From Aliamphritea hakodatensis (lineage in GTDB: Bacteria > Pseudomonadota > Gammaproteobacteria > Pseudomonadales > Balneatricaceae), in NCBI RefSeq assembly GCF_024347195.1, contig NZ_AP025281.1, positions 310,001 to 374,000 of the forward strand: DNA of 64,000 nt, written 5' to 3'. Positions 33,643 to 43,125 of this stretch are shown here, one piece after another. A program made the translations under genes and the position numbers. The notes beneath the pieces were generated by a model. The model was not told where the DNA came from. It ran no database searches and was given only the letters and a program-made list of their open reading frames with translations. The stretch's first letter is position 1; every line of letters starts with the position of its first letter.

Positions 33643-35643
33643 ATGTTTTTTATCCGTAATCTGCCGATACGTGTAAAGATGACACTGCTGGTGCTGATAC
33701 CACTGCTGCTGAGCATCAGTTACATTGCACGTGATCTGTACGGCAACTATGAGATCTACAAGGTTTTAGAGCAGGCTGAGGAAGTTGCAGATGTTGCTTT
33801 TGTAGGCGCGCAACTGGTACACGAGTTACAGAAAGAACGTGGCCTGACCACGGTCTATGTAGATACAAAAGGTAAAACAGACACAGCACCTATTCAGACT
33901 CAGCGACAGTCAGTTGATAACAAAATTGCCGAGTTTCAGGCCATCCTAAAAGCGGATGAAGCGTCCATTATCAGCAATGGCCTGAAATCCAAAACTGATC
34001 TTGTCAATGAGCAGTTGGCAACGCTGGGAGAGTTCCGCACCCGGGTGGATCAGGTGGCTCAGGTGAAGATGAAGCTTAAAGAGCCCTTCGCTTTCTATGA
34101 TGGTCTGAACCGTTCTTTGCTGGGGGTTACCGCAGCCCTTTCCAACTCAGCCAATGATACTCAGATCAGCCGTTTAGCCTCCGCGTATTATTACCTGCTG
34201 CAGTACAAAGAAGCCGGTGGTCAGGAGCGGGCGATGCTGGCGATTACCTTCGGTAAAGATAAGTTTAAGCCGTCTTCTATTCGCAAGAGCTTCAATCAGA
34301 ACCTGGTAGCGCAGGAATTCTACCTGTCGACCTTCAAAGAATTTGCCCCTGAATCTGACATCACGTTGCTGAATGACACCATGGCGGGTCCCAGTATTGA
34401 AAAAGTTGCTGAACTGCGTGAACTGGCAACCTATCAGAGCCGCAGCTTTGGGGTAGATCCTAAGGTCTGGGTGGATGCATCCACTGACCGGATTAATCTG
34501 CTGTATGATTTTGAAAAGCAGATCGAAGCAAACCTGCATTCTGAAATCGAACGCAAAATCGATGCACAGGTTGCCTGGCTGATTACGCTGGTTGCGATTG
34601 CGGCAGTGGCGTTACTGCTGACCATTCTGCTGAGCGTCTATCTGGTGCGGCTGATCATTAAACAGATTAATCTGATTTCTTTTGCGGTAAACCGCATCAG
34701 TAAACATTCCGATCTGACACATGTATGTGAGGCGATCAGCACTGATGAGCTGGGCGGTCTGGCCAATGAGTTTAATCAGATGACCTCGCATCTGGGTCAG
34801 TTGACCCGCAGTGTCAGTGGCGCAACCGAGCAGATTACCAGTGCGGTAGGCGGCATGCAGTCGATTTCTACCCAGGTGGATGACCGGGTGAGTGAAGGGA
34901 TGCGTGAAACTGACAGCATTGCGGTGTCGGTGCAGGAAATGTCTTCGTCAGTGATGGAAGTCTCTGAGAACTGTAATCAGGCGGCGGAACAGTCCAAACA
35001 TGCGGTGGAGGCGGCCAATGAAGGCAGCACCCGGGTGAATGATGCCAATCAGGCCATGGGTGATCTGAATGCACATATTAACCGTGCGGTAACCGTGATC
35101 AATCAGGTGGCGGATGACAGCAGTGAGATCGGCGGCATTCTGGATGTCATCAAGAGCATTGCCCAGCAAACGAATCTGCTGGCGCTGAATGCTGCGATTG
35201 AGGCTGCCCGGGCCGGTGAACAGGGCCGCGGTTTTGCAGTCGTGGCTGATGAAGTACGCAATCTGGCGCAGAAGACGCAGCAGTCCACTGAGCAGATCGA
35301 AACCATGATCGAACAGTTGCAAACCGGCAGTACTGAAGCGGTTAAGACCATGGAGCAAAGCCATCAGCGCACCACGGCGACAATGGAAACGGTGACATCG
35401 ATTCAGGAGCAGCTGGAAAATATCATTAAACAGGTCACGCTGGTGAATGATATGAACCTTCAAAACGCAGCTGCCACTGAGGAGCAGAGTGCCACGGTTA
35501 ACGAAATTAACCGTAACATCGGCATGATTCAGGAGCAGTACAACAACACCAATGCGTCAGTCAGCGACCTGCGGGAGACCACGGAATCCATGCACAGTTT
35601 GTCTGATCAGCTGAGTGGTGAGGTGAGCCGCTTTAAGATCTGA
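33643..35643 (+). CDS. Chemoreceptor with NIT (nitrate/nitrite) sensor
   Basis: The 666-residue receptor has TM1 (~12-27), a large all-helical periplasmic domain (~30-300), TM2 (~308-330), HAMP and a signalling domain. The sensor contains AQLVHELQKERGLTTVYVD followed by QRQSVDNKIAEFQ, the signature of NIT domains, proposed to sense nitrate and nitrite. The signalling tip AQQTNLLALNAAIEAARAGE is canonical. A strong GC terminator follows. It is the second receptor in 6 kb with a nitrate-type sensor. Confidence 0.93.
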   Translation: MFFIRNLPIRVKMTLLVLIPLLLSISYIARDLYGNYEIYKVLEQAEEVADVAFVGAQLVHELQKERGLTTVYVDTKGKTDTAPIQTQRQSVDNKIAEFQAILKADEASIISNGLKSKTDLVNEQLATLGEFRTRVDQVAQVKMKLKEPFAFYDGLNRSLLGVTAALSNSANDTQISRLASAYYYLLQYKEAGGQERAMLAITFGKDKFKPSSIRKSFNQNLVAQEFYLSTFKEFAPESDITLLNDTMAGPSIEKVAELRELATYQSRSFGVDPKVWVDASTDRINLLYDFEKQIEANLHSEIERKIDAQVAWLITLVAIAAVALLLTILLSVYLVRLIIKQINLISFAVNRISKHSDLTHVCEAISTDELGGLANEFNQMTSHLGQLTRSVSGATEQITSAVGGMQSISTQVDDRVSEGMRETDSIAVSVQEMSSSVMEVSENCNQAAEQSKHAVEAANEGSTRVNDANQAMGDLNAHINRAVTVINQVADDSSEIGGILDVIKSIAQQTNLLALNAAIEAARAGEQGRGFAVVADEVRNLAQKTQQSTEQIETMIEQLQTGSTEAVKTMEQSHQRTTATMETVTSIQEQLENIIKQVTLVNDMNLQNAAATEEQSATVNEINRNIGMIQEQYNNTNASVSDLRETTESMHSLSDQLSGEVSRFKI

Positions 35644-35660
35644 TAATCCGGCATGTAAAA

Positions 35661-35687
35661 AAACCGCGCCATGGCGCGGTTTTTTTG
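35661..35687 (+). terminator. Intrinsic terminator after NIT chemoreceptor
   Basis: AAACCGCGCC and GGCGCGGTTT form a 10-bp stem with a 2-nt apex and flanking A and T runs, so it may work on both strands between convergent genes. Confidence 0.92.
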
Positions 35688-35798
35688 TGCCCGGTAAGCG
35701 ACGCTAAAAGTCAGTGGTATGGTGTCTGGCCGTTACCGGACCAGTGTTACCGGCACTCTTGTACTTTTATTGGCTACCGACACTTTTATTGGCTGCCG

Positions 35799-38366
35799 CT
35801 AGTTGAGAGCAATCAGGCCCTCGTTGTCGACGCGGAAGTTGCGGCTGTGCAGTGGAGTGTATACGGTACCGCTACGCAGCAGAATGATGGTGAGTTCCGG
35901 CATCAGATGGCGAATGCCTTCTAACATTTCCAGTTGTTCATCCGGCGTTTTGTGTTCCAGAGCATCATGCAGGATCAGGATTTTTGGCCGTTTCACCAGG
36001 CAGCGCAGCAACTGGATATTCAGTTTGGCTGCCAGCGGCAGGCGTTCACCCCGGATACCTACCGGAGAAAGGCCGATGGTGATCAGCACCAGTGATTCCG
36101 CATCATTGGCGATCAGTGCCTGTTCGACAATTTCCACCAGTTCTTCATGGTTACCGTTATTATTCGGCGACACCTCAATGCCCCAGATGAGGTTTTCCAT
36201 CACGCTGAGTCTGGCGTTAATCCGGTTTTCATTCAGCGGTTCAAGCTCGGTGAGCAGGCTTTGTTTGTCCTGTTCGATCAGCCAGTGCCGCAGGGCGACC
36301 ACCTGCTTCTGCAGGTCGGCGTGGATGTGCTCTTCGCCGGCGTCTACCGTACGTACCTTCAGAGCCATTTCCAGCAGGAACTCACAGGCCGGCAGATAAT
36401 CCGGTCGGCCGATACACTGGGTCAGCTGGTCACGGATGCATTCACTGTCATACTGGCTCAGGTGGGGCTTTAGCTGGCCCTCAGGGCCGACTTCACAGAG
36501 CTCTTCAATAATGTGCTTGGAGACCTGTTCACCGGCATCCCGCAGGGGTTTATACAGATCTTGCTGCTGCAGAACGCGGATAAATTCCTCGTTACCGGTC
36601 AGGGTACGGATCAGCGGCACTTCATCTTCTGCTTTAATCAGGCCGAAACCGATATTTTCCAGCACGGACAGGTGCGGATGGTAGCTGTTGATATCAAAGC
36701 GCTTCACATAGTGGTCCAGCTGCTGGCTGTGCCACTGGTGGGTCAGATCGTTACGGGTCTCAATAAACTTCTCTTCGATCACCGTAGGCATATCCGTCGG
36801 ATCGAAATAGTCTTTCAGGCCCAGCTCAAAAACCATCCGCCGGGAACCGATGGCGACCATCATTTCCTGCAGCCAGTTGCGCATTTCCCGCCAGTTTTCC
36901 ACCCCGGCCATATCGAAGTCGGTCCAGATATCGTGAGCGCTGGCCGGGTTGTTACCGGAGGCTTCTGCTTCTTCGATTTCTGTTAAGCGTGCCGGCGTCA
37001 GGTCTGCGCTGTCTTCCTCAGGCGGTTTACGGCGCAGGCCATAGTTAATGTTTTGCAGAATAGTACCGTCAAACAGGATAGGCTCCGGCCCGGCGTAGCT
37101 GACATTGCGGGTCAGGCGTTCGGTGGATATCTGGTTAATCTCTTCGTCACCGTAGTTGATATAGCCTGCTGCCGGGTGGTCGGTCCGCATCAGGTTCTGG
37201 GCCATTTTACGCAGCAAAAACGGGCTGTTGGAGTGAATATTAACCAGCTCCCCCGGTTTAACATCCAGGCTGATGTTCTGTGCAATATATTCCCCCCGGT
37301 CATTCTTCAGATACAGGTTATTCAGGCTGACGGCACCGTTAAGGCCGTGTGGTTCATCTTCAATGGCCTGTATGGGCTGAATAATATCCGGCGGATCAAA
37401 GTTTTCCAGAATCTGTTCGTAACGGATTTTGGCATCCTGATATTGCTGGTAGTACGCCAGCAGTTCTTTCCAGGGGGCTACCAGATCTTTGTAGGCTGTC
37501 AGGGCGGCCACCAGTGCGCCCATGCTCAGGTGACCCTGAATGACCAGCACGCCGCCCACTGCATAAAACATAATCGGCGGCAGCTGGTTGAGGAAGTTAT
37601 TGATGAACTTCATCAGGAATTTTTGCTTAAAAATATCCAGCCGGATGGTGAACAGCTTACCCAGAATCCGGGAGAAATGTGCCAGATGATAGTTGTGGGT
37701 ACCGTAAATTCTGACTTCCCGGTTACCGTCGACGCTTTCACCGATCTGGCTGGCCAGTACCCGCACCTGCCGCACCCGTTCTTTTTTCAGGACGTTCAGT
37801 TTCTTCTGCATGCGGGGAATGATGTAGGCCTGCAGCGGGATCATGGAAATAGCCACAATGCCAAGAATCGGATCCTGAACAAACATAAACGTCAGGATGG
37901 TGATCATGGTGCCGCCCTGGAACAGGGGCTGGGCCAGGCTGTCGCCGATAAAGCCTGCCAGTGGCTCGGTTTCAGAGGTGACGGTGGCGATTATTTCACC
38001 CTGAGATACCCGCTGGAACTGGCCGGGAGGGAAACGCAGTACACGTTCCAGCAAAAGATAACGCAGCCGGCGCACCATACGTTCACCGATCACGCCCTTG
38101 TAGGTGTTGATGCGCATTTTAAATGCACCGCTCACCAGCACCGTCAGCAACAACATACCGCTGAGTAACAGGAGGAATTCGACAGGCTGCCATTCCATGC
38201 CCAGAAAGGTGCTGGTTTCGGCACCGTCGATGGCACCGTTGATAATGGTCTTGGGCAGTTCGAGGGACAGATAAAGGATCGGGAAAAATAACAGGGTCAG
38301 CAGCAGCACGCGCACCTGATCGCGCAAACTGTAGCGATAAATAAACTGAGTTATACGACGATCCAT
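35799..38366 (-). CDS. ABC-type membrane protein with degenerate ATPase domain
   Basis: The 855-residue protein starts like a normal ABC exporter: six membrane segments (~20-300) with GERMVRRLRYLLLERVLRFP and VSQGEIIATVTSET (core SQGEIIATV). Its nucleotide domain is abnormal. The P-loop site reads VNIHSNSPFLLRKM (~375-388), with no GKS/T. The Q-loop reads SYAGPEPILFDGTILQNI without Gln. The signature region is GERLPLAAKLNIQLLR instead of LSGGQ, and Walker B is ILILHDALEH instead of ILILDEA. About 370 residues, rich in acidic helices, lie between the Q-loop and signature. It probably cannot hydrolyse ATP by itself, so it may be a regulator, a half of a mixed transporter, or a structural membrane protein. 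I chose ATG 38366 with GGGA upstream. Confidence 0.85.
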   Translation of the reverse strand: MDRRITQFIYRYSLRDQVRVLLLTLLFFPILYLSLELPKTIINGAIDGAETSTFLGMEWQPVEFLLLLSGMLLLTVLVSGAFKMRINTYKGVIGERMVRRLRYLLLERVLRFPPGQFQRVSQGEIIATVTSETEPLAGFIGDSLAQPLFQGGTMITILTFMFVQDPILGIVAISMIPLQAYIIPRMQKKLNVLKKERVRQVRVLASQIGESVDGNREVRIYGTHNYHLAHFSRILGKLFTIRLDIFKQKFLMKFINNFLNQLPPIMFYAVGGVLVIQGHLSMGALVAALTAYKDLVAPWKELLAYYQQYQDAKIRYEQILENFDPPDIIQPIQAIEDEPHGLNGAVSLNNLYLKNDRGEYIAQNISLDVKPGELVNIHSNSPFLLRKMAQNLMRTDHPAAGYINYGDEEINQISTERLTRNVSYAGPEPILFDGTILQNINYGLRRKPPEEDSADLTPARLTEIEEAEASGNNPASAHDIWTDFDMAGVENWREMRNWLQEMMVAIGSRRMVFELGLKDYFDPTDMPTVIEEKFIETRNDLTHQWHSQQLDHYVKRFDINSYHPHLSVLENIGFGLIKAEDEVPLIRTLTGNEEFIRVLQQQDLYKPLRDAGEQVSKHIIEELCEVGPEGQLKPHLSQYDSECIRDQLTQCIGRPDYLPACEFLLEMALKVRTVDAGEEHIHADLQKQVVALRHWLIEQDKQSLLTELEPLNENRINARLSVMENLIWGIEVSPNNNGNHEELVEIVEQALIANDAESLVLITIGLSPVGIRGERLPLAAKLNIQLLRCLVKRPKILILHDALEHKTPDEQLEMLEGIRHLMPELTIILLRSGTVYTPLHSRNFRVDNEGLIALN

Positions 38367-38582
38367 AATGATTTCCCGGTGGCTTCGGCCCATAGATGGG
38401 GGCTTAACAGTCAGCCTTCAATGGCAGGCTGGAAAAATAACAGTCAGTTTCTGAAGATTGGTCCATATAGCCTAGCAGTGAGTGCCGGCGAAATGGACCT
38501 GTCTTTTAAGTTGTGACACGAAAAATTCTAATTTGTGCCTTTAACAGACGTGGCTGAAGCGCAAGGGATGCCAGCACAGGTA

Positions 38583-40292
38583 TCAGTTGATACAAAAGCG
38601 CTGGCTGTTGGTTTGTAGCTGACTGGCCAGTACCGCGAGTTCCTCACTGGCGTGACTGGTTTCCTGGGTAGAGCTGGAGGTTTCTTCGGCAACTCTGCGG
38701 ATATTGGTGATATTGCGGCTGATTTCTTCCGTGACCGCGCTCTGTTCTTCTGCGGCACTGGAGATCTGGATATTGAAGTTGCTGATCTCCCGGACGGCAC
38801 CGGCGATGCTGTTCAGCGCCTGGCTGGCGGCATCGCTTTGGGTCAGTACTTCGTTGCTTTGCTGCTGGCCGGCTTCCATTGCCTGCATGGCAGCTTCAGA
38901 GCCCTGCTGCAGGTTTTCGATCAGGGTGCGGATCTGGTCAGTCAGGCTCTGGGTCCGGGAGGCCAGTTCGCGCACTTCATCGGCAACCACCGCAAATCCC
39001 CGGCCGGCTTCTCCGGCCCGTGCAGCTTCGATGGCCGCATTCAGTGCCAGCAGGTTAGTCTGTGCTGCTACCGACTGGATGATATCCAGCGCCGCAGAAA
39101 TGCCCTGTGAACTCTGGTTGACGCCGGAGATGATGCTGGCGGTCTGGTTAACCTGCTGTTCGAGTGCCTGCATACCGCTGAGGTTATTGCTGACGACCCG
39201 GATTCCCTCGTTTACCGCATGAGATGCGCTCTCTGCAACCTGGCTGGCATTTTCGGTAACATTCGCCACATCACTGGCGGCACAGGCTAACTGATTGATG
39301 GCCGTGGCGATCTGATCGGTTTCATTATATTGCTCACTGACCGCGGCATTGCTCTGGGTCGAAATGGCCGACAGTTCCTCAGAAGCCGACGCCAGCTGAC
39401 CGGACGCCATACAAACTTCTTCAATACTGTTGCGCATAATGCCGAACAGGTTATCCAGATCACGGGACAGGTGCCCCAGTTCTGTATTGCCGGAAAGGTT
39501 AATGCGGCGGGTCAGATCCAGATTGGTGGCGATATCATCAATGGTATGGCGTACATGGTTGATACTGCGGATGATCTGGCGACCGATCAGATAGCTGATC
39601 AGCAGAATCAGCAGGGTGGCAGTAAGGCCAACAACCAGCACCAGCGTGATAGCCTGTGCTTCATGGGCCTCGGCCCGCTTGCCGGCTGCTTCTGTGAAAG
39701 CTCCCAGCGCCAGTAAGACCGTTTCAACTTTCTGATTCAGAATGTCTTCTTCCTGTTCCACTTTGCGGCTTAGCTGATCAGCTTTTGGCAGATCGTTGCC
39801 GGCCAGTACGGTGAATACTTCACGGGCATGCTCTTCGTAGGCGCTGTGCATCTGCGCGATCTGGGCAAACTCGGCTTCAAACTGCTTAAGCTTGAGAAGG
39901 TCCCCGGGGTTGGTGGCGTGTTCTTCTGTCACCAGGACGAAGCTTTGTGCCTGCTTCAGGGTATCTTCAACTGTCTGGCTGAGGCTGTTGAAGTGCTGGC
40001 GGGCTTTATCAAAACTGGCCCGGGCATGGCTATCCCCCTGTAAAGCCATCAGGGTGCCGTAGTGCAGGCTGCGTTCAAACTCGACGGACTGTTCCAGTTG
40101 TTTGAGGGCCATTTCAGTGACCATGGCGGTCATGGGTATATCTTCTTCAGCGACCGCAACCAGCTCATCTTTTATGTTCAGAAGCTGATAGGTGGTGCTG
40201 CTGATAACGGTCAGCAGGGCAATAATCGCCAGGGATGACAGGGTGATGAGCTGGTGTTTGATCGAGATATTTTTCAACAGGCTTTGCAGCAT
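38583..40292 (-). CDS. Chemoreceptor with helical-bundle periplasmic domain
   Basis: The 569-residue receptor has TM1 (~14-34), a periplasmic four-helix-bundle-like region (~35-215), TM2 (~218-240), HAMP and signalling domain with AAQTNLLALNAAIEAARAGE and GRGFAVVADEVRELASRT. The periplasmic part (VAEEDIPMTAMVTEMALKQLEQS and onward) is of the CHASE3/HBM type by pattern, but I cannot assign a ligand. AAGGA precedes the ATG. It lies downstream of no other gene in an operon and is the third receptor in a 12-kb stretch. Confidence 0.93.
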   Translation of the reverse strand: MLQSLLKNISIKHQLITLSSLAIIALLTVISSTTYQLLNIKDELVAVAEEDIPMTAMVTEMALKQLEQSVEFERSLHYGTLMALQGDSHARASFDKARQHFNSLSQTVEDTLKQAQSFVLVTEEHATNPGDLLKLKQFEAEFAQIAQMHSAYEEHAREVFTVLAGNDLPKADQLSRKVEQEEDILNQKVETVLLALGAFTEAAGKRAEAHEAQAITLVLVVGLTATLLILLISYLIGRQIIRSINHVRHTIDDIATNLDLTRRINLSGNTELGHLSRDLDNLFGIMRNSIEEVCMASGQLASASEELSAISTQSNAAVSEQYNETDQIATAINQLACAASDVANVTENASQVAESASHAVNEGIRVVSNNLSGMQALEQQVNQTASIISGVNQSSQGISAALDIIQSVAAQTNLLALNAAIEAARAGEAGRGFAVVADEVRELASRTQSLTDQIRTLIENLQQGSEAAMQAMEAGQQQSNEVLTQSDAASQALNSIAGAVREISNFNIQISSAAEEQSAVTEEISRNITNIRRVAEETSSSTQETSHASEELAVLASQLQTNSQRFCIN

Positions 40293-40514
40293 GACTATAG
40301 TCCTTTACGGTCAGATACAGTGTGGTCCGATAAATACGGGCCGTATTAGTCTTACGCTACAGCGTAGTAGGGATTTTGCAGCCGTCAAAAAAAAACAGAG
40401 CGTATTAAATTAAACGATACTCAATTTGTGGAATGTTGTGATTCAATCTTTGAAATCAGACGGTTAGGGGAGCCTGAATAGGGTGTTGGCAGGCCGCCAA
40501 CACCGTGCGAAGGG

Positions 40515-41423
40515 TTATTGCATTTCGTTCAGGAGCCAGTCGAGCAGGGCCTTGGCATTAGGGTTAAGCGGTTTATGTTCCGGCGCAATGATATGAAACG
40601 GCTGATTGGTGGCAATCTGCTGTTCGAACGGGGCGACCAGCTTGCCCTGCTGGATCAGCGGCCCGACGATGTGCTGCCAGCCCAGCGCCAGCCCCTGACC
40701 TTCCATGGCCGCCTGCAGAACAATGGAATAATCGTTATAGGTTTCATCTCCCCGGGCGCTGTGTGGGGAGAGGCTGCAGTCATCAAAAAAATGCTGCCAG
40801 TTATACCGGGAGTTATAGCGTTCCTCGAGATGAATCAGGGGAATGTCATTAATGGCGGAGAGATGCTGTAACTGATGCCGGTAGGCGAATTCCGGACTGC
40901 AAACCGGGGTCAGTACTTCTTCCGCAAACTGCCAGCGCTGAAAGCCGCTTTCCGGGGCGAGCCCCAGCGGAATACACAGGTCGAAACGGCTTTCCTGCAG
41001 CCCCTGATCAGTGTCCTGGGTAATACAGTGCAGCTGCACTTCCGGATACAGGTGTTTAAAGCGGGCAATCCGGGGCATCAGCCAGTGGCTGGCGACAGAG
41101 GTCGATACCAGCAGGGTAATTTTTTCCGGCTGGGTATGGCTGAGTGTTTCTTCAAGACCCTGCTGGATTTCAGCCAGCCCGCGCTGAATCCGACGGGCCA
41201 GTTTTTCACCTATTTCAGTCAGCACGACCCCCTGCGGATTGCGTTCGAATAATTCGACGCCCAGGCGTTCTTCCAGTTGCCTGACGCCATGGCTAATCGC
41301 AGGCTGGCTGACATTCAGGGTATCTGCGGCCTTGGTAAAACTGTTTTCCTGAGCCGCCAGATGGAAGGCCAGAATGGATCTGCTGGTGAGCAGGTGCATA
41401 TTAATTTTTTTCATATCGGGCAT
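40515..41423 (-). CDS. LysR-family regulator (GcvA-like)
   Basis: The 302-residue regulator has the helix-turn-helix ILAFHLAAQENSFTKAADTL / NVSQPAISHGVRQLEERLG (each part under its own line in the family) and an effector domain of GcvA type with LLVSTSVASHWLMPRIARF and GFQRWQFAEEVLTPVCSPEF. It is divergent from the MttB-family gene with 76 bp between the starts, which strongly suggests that it controls that gene. The start is uncertain: ATG 41423, ATG 41414 and ATG 41399 are all possible, and none has a clear RBS. Confidence 0.88.
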   Translation of the reverse strand: MPDMKKINMHLLTSRSILAFHLAAQENSFTKAADTLNVSQPAISHGVRQLEERLGVELFERNPQGVVLTEIGEKLARRIQRGLAEIQQGLEETLSHTQPEKITLLVSTSVASHWLMPRIARFKHLYPEVQLHCITQDTDQGLQESRFDLCIPLGLAPESGFQRWQFAEEVLTPVCSPEFAYRHQLQHLSAINDIPLIHLEERYNSRYNWQHFFDDCSLSPHSARGDETYNDYSIVLQAAMEGQGLALGWQHIVGPLIQQGKLVAPFEQQIATNQPFHIIAPEHKPLNPNAKALLDWLLNEMQ

Positions 41424-41499
41424 TATCACAAGGGTAGTGGCTCGCCCAGTCTAGCGCTGATAAATTGGTTTCACAAATCAGGAATTAGCGGTCAGTGCC

Positions 41500-43044
41500 A
41501 TGAATTCAAATAATAATGTACGCCCATCCCGTAACAGTCGCCGGCGCCGCCAGGCCCGTCAGGAAAACGTTCTTCAGCCAGCCGCTGCTTATATCCAGCG
41601 TAAGATTCCCCATTACAATTTGCTCAGCGATGAAGGTCTGGAAGCGATTGAGCAGCATGCGGAAATAATTTTGCATGAGTTTGGCATTCAGTTTCGTGAT
41701 GACCCGGAAACCGTGCGCTTATTTGTTGACGCCGGTGCGGAAGCGAAAGGCGATATTGTGCACTTTCCCCCGGGGCTGATCCGTAAGCTGATCAGCACGG
41801 CCCCCGCTGAGTTTACCCAGCATGCAAGAAATCCGGCCCGCACGGTACAGATCGGCGGTAATAATACGGTGCTGGTACCGGCTTACGGGTCACCATTTGT
41901 GTATGACCTGGAAAAAGGCCGCCGCTACGGATCGCTGGAGGATTTTCAGAATCTGGTGAAACTTGCCTATATGAACCCGTATCTGAATCACAGTGGCGGG
42001 ACGATTTGTGAGCCGGTAGATGTGCCGGTGAATAAGCGTCATCTGGATATGCTCTACAGCCACATGCGTTATTCGGATAAAGCCTATCTTGGCTCAATTA
42101 CGTCTCCGGAGCGGGCGGCAGATTCGATAGACATGTCGAAGATACTGTTCGGTGAAGAGTTTGTGGATAACAACTGTGTGGTGATGGGCAATATCAACGC
42201 GACTTCGCCCCTGGTGTTTGACGGCGATGTTACCCGGGTGATCCGCACCTATGCCGCTGCCGGACAGGGCATGGTGATTTGTCCCTTCGTGCTCGGGGGC
42301 GCTATGGGGCCGGTTACACCGGCAGGGGCTGTCGCCCAGGCGCACGCTGAATCACTGGTCGGGGTTGCTCTGACCCAGATTGTTCGTCCGGGTGCGCCGG
42401 TCATCTACGGAAATTTCCTGACCACTATGTCGTTACGTAACGGCTCCCCGACCTTTGGCCAGCCGGAAGCCAGTCTGGCGTATTTTGCCATTGGCCAGCT
42501 GGCCCGCCGGGCCGGTTTACCCCTGCGCTGCGGCGGTTCGTTTACGTCATCGAAGGTGTCTGACTTTCAGGCCGGGCAGGAAAGTGCTGATGCGCTGATG
42601 CCAGCGCTGCTGTCAGGTGCTAACTTTGTGCTGCATTCGGCGGGCTGGCTGGAAGGCGGCCTGACCATGGGCTTTGAGAAGTTCATGCTGGATGCCAACC
42701 GACTGGGCATGATGACGAAGATGATGGGCGGCATGGCGCTGGATGAAAATGCCTTTGCACTGGATTCATACCGCCAGCGTACGGGACATAATGAGCACTT
42801 CCTGGGAACGGCTCATACCATGGCCAACTACACGGATGTGTTTTATGAGTCGAACACGGCGGATGCCAATTCCTTTGAGCAGTGGGAAATAGAAGGCAGT
42901 AAAACCGCTGAGCAACGTGCCCATGAGTTGTTTAAGAAGCAACTGAGCGAGTATCAGGCACCGGCGATTGACCCGGCGGTGGATGAGGCTTTGCAGGCAT
43001 ATATCGCGACTAAAAAGGAGTCGATGCCGGACCGCTGGTACTGA
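41500..43044 (+). CDS. MttB-family methyltransferase (non-pyrrolysine type)
   Basis: The 514-residue protein belongs to the trimethylamine methyltransferase superfamily: HNLL-type start (KIPHYNLLSDEGLEAIEQHA), IVHFPPGLIRKLI, PAYGSPFVYDLEKGRR, GQGMVICPFVLGGAMGPVTP (core PFVLGGAMGPVTP) and FLGTAHTMANY. There is no in-frame amber codon where pyrrolysine would stand, so it is an MttB homologue of the kind that demethylates glycine betaine, proline betaine, carnitine or similar compounds. Such enzymes normally hand the methyl to a corrinoid protein, but no corrinoid-protein gene (mttC-like) lies nearby. Its basic Arg-rich N-terminus (residues 8-20) is unusual. Regulated probably by the divergent LysR. 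Confidence 0.88.
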   Translation: MNSNNNVRPSRNSRRRRQARQENVLQPAAAYIQRKIPHYNLLSDEGLEAIEQHAEIILHEFGIQFRDDPETVRLFVDAGAEAKGDIVHFPPGLIRKLISTAPAEFTQHARNPARTVQIGGNNTVLVPAYGSPFVYDLEKGRRYGSLEDFQNLVKLAYMNPYLNHSGGTICEPVDVPVNKRHLDMLYSHMRYSDKAYLGSITSPERAADSIDMSKILFGEEFVDNNCVVMGNINATSPLVFDGDVTRVIRTYAAAGQGMVICPFVLGGAMGPVTPAGAVAQAHAESLVGVALTQIVRPGAPVIYGNFLTTMSLRNGSPTFGQPEASLAYFAIGQLARRAGLPLRCGGSFTSSKVSDFQAGQESADALMPALLSGANFVLHSAGWLEGGLTMGFEKFMLDANRLGMMTKMMGGMALDENAFALDSYRQRTGHNEHFLGTAHTMANYTDVFYESNTADANSFEQWEIEGSKTAEQRAHELFKKQLSEYQAPAIDPAVDEALQAYIATKKESMPDRWY

Positions 43045-43072
43045 GCAGGTTATGGGCACAGCTAGCAGATAC

Positions 43073-43108
43073 AAAAAAGGCTGATCCGGTAACGGGTCAG
43101 CCTTTTTT
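43073..43108. terminator. Bidirectional terminator
   Basis: Positions 43073-43088 pair with 43093-43108 (16 bp including A/T runs, one G-U pair; loop GTAA). It separates the convergent MttB-family and phosphoribosyltransferase genes. Confidence 0.92.
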
Positions 43109-43125
43109 ATGCGGTACAGCGGGTA

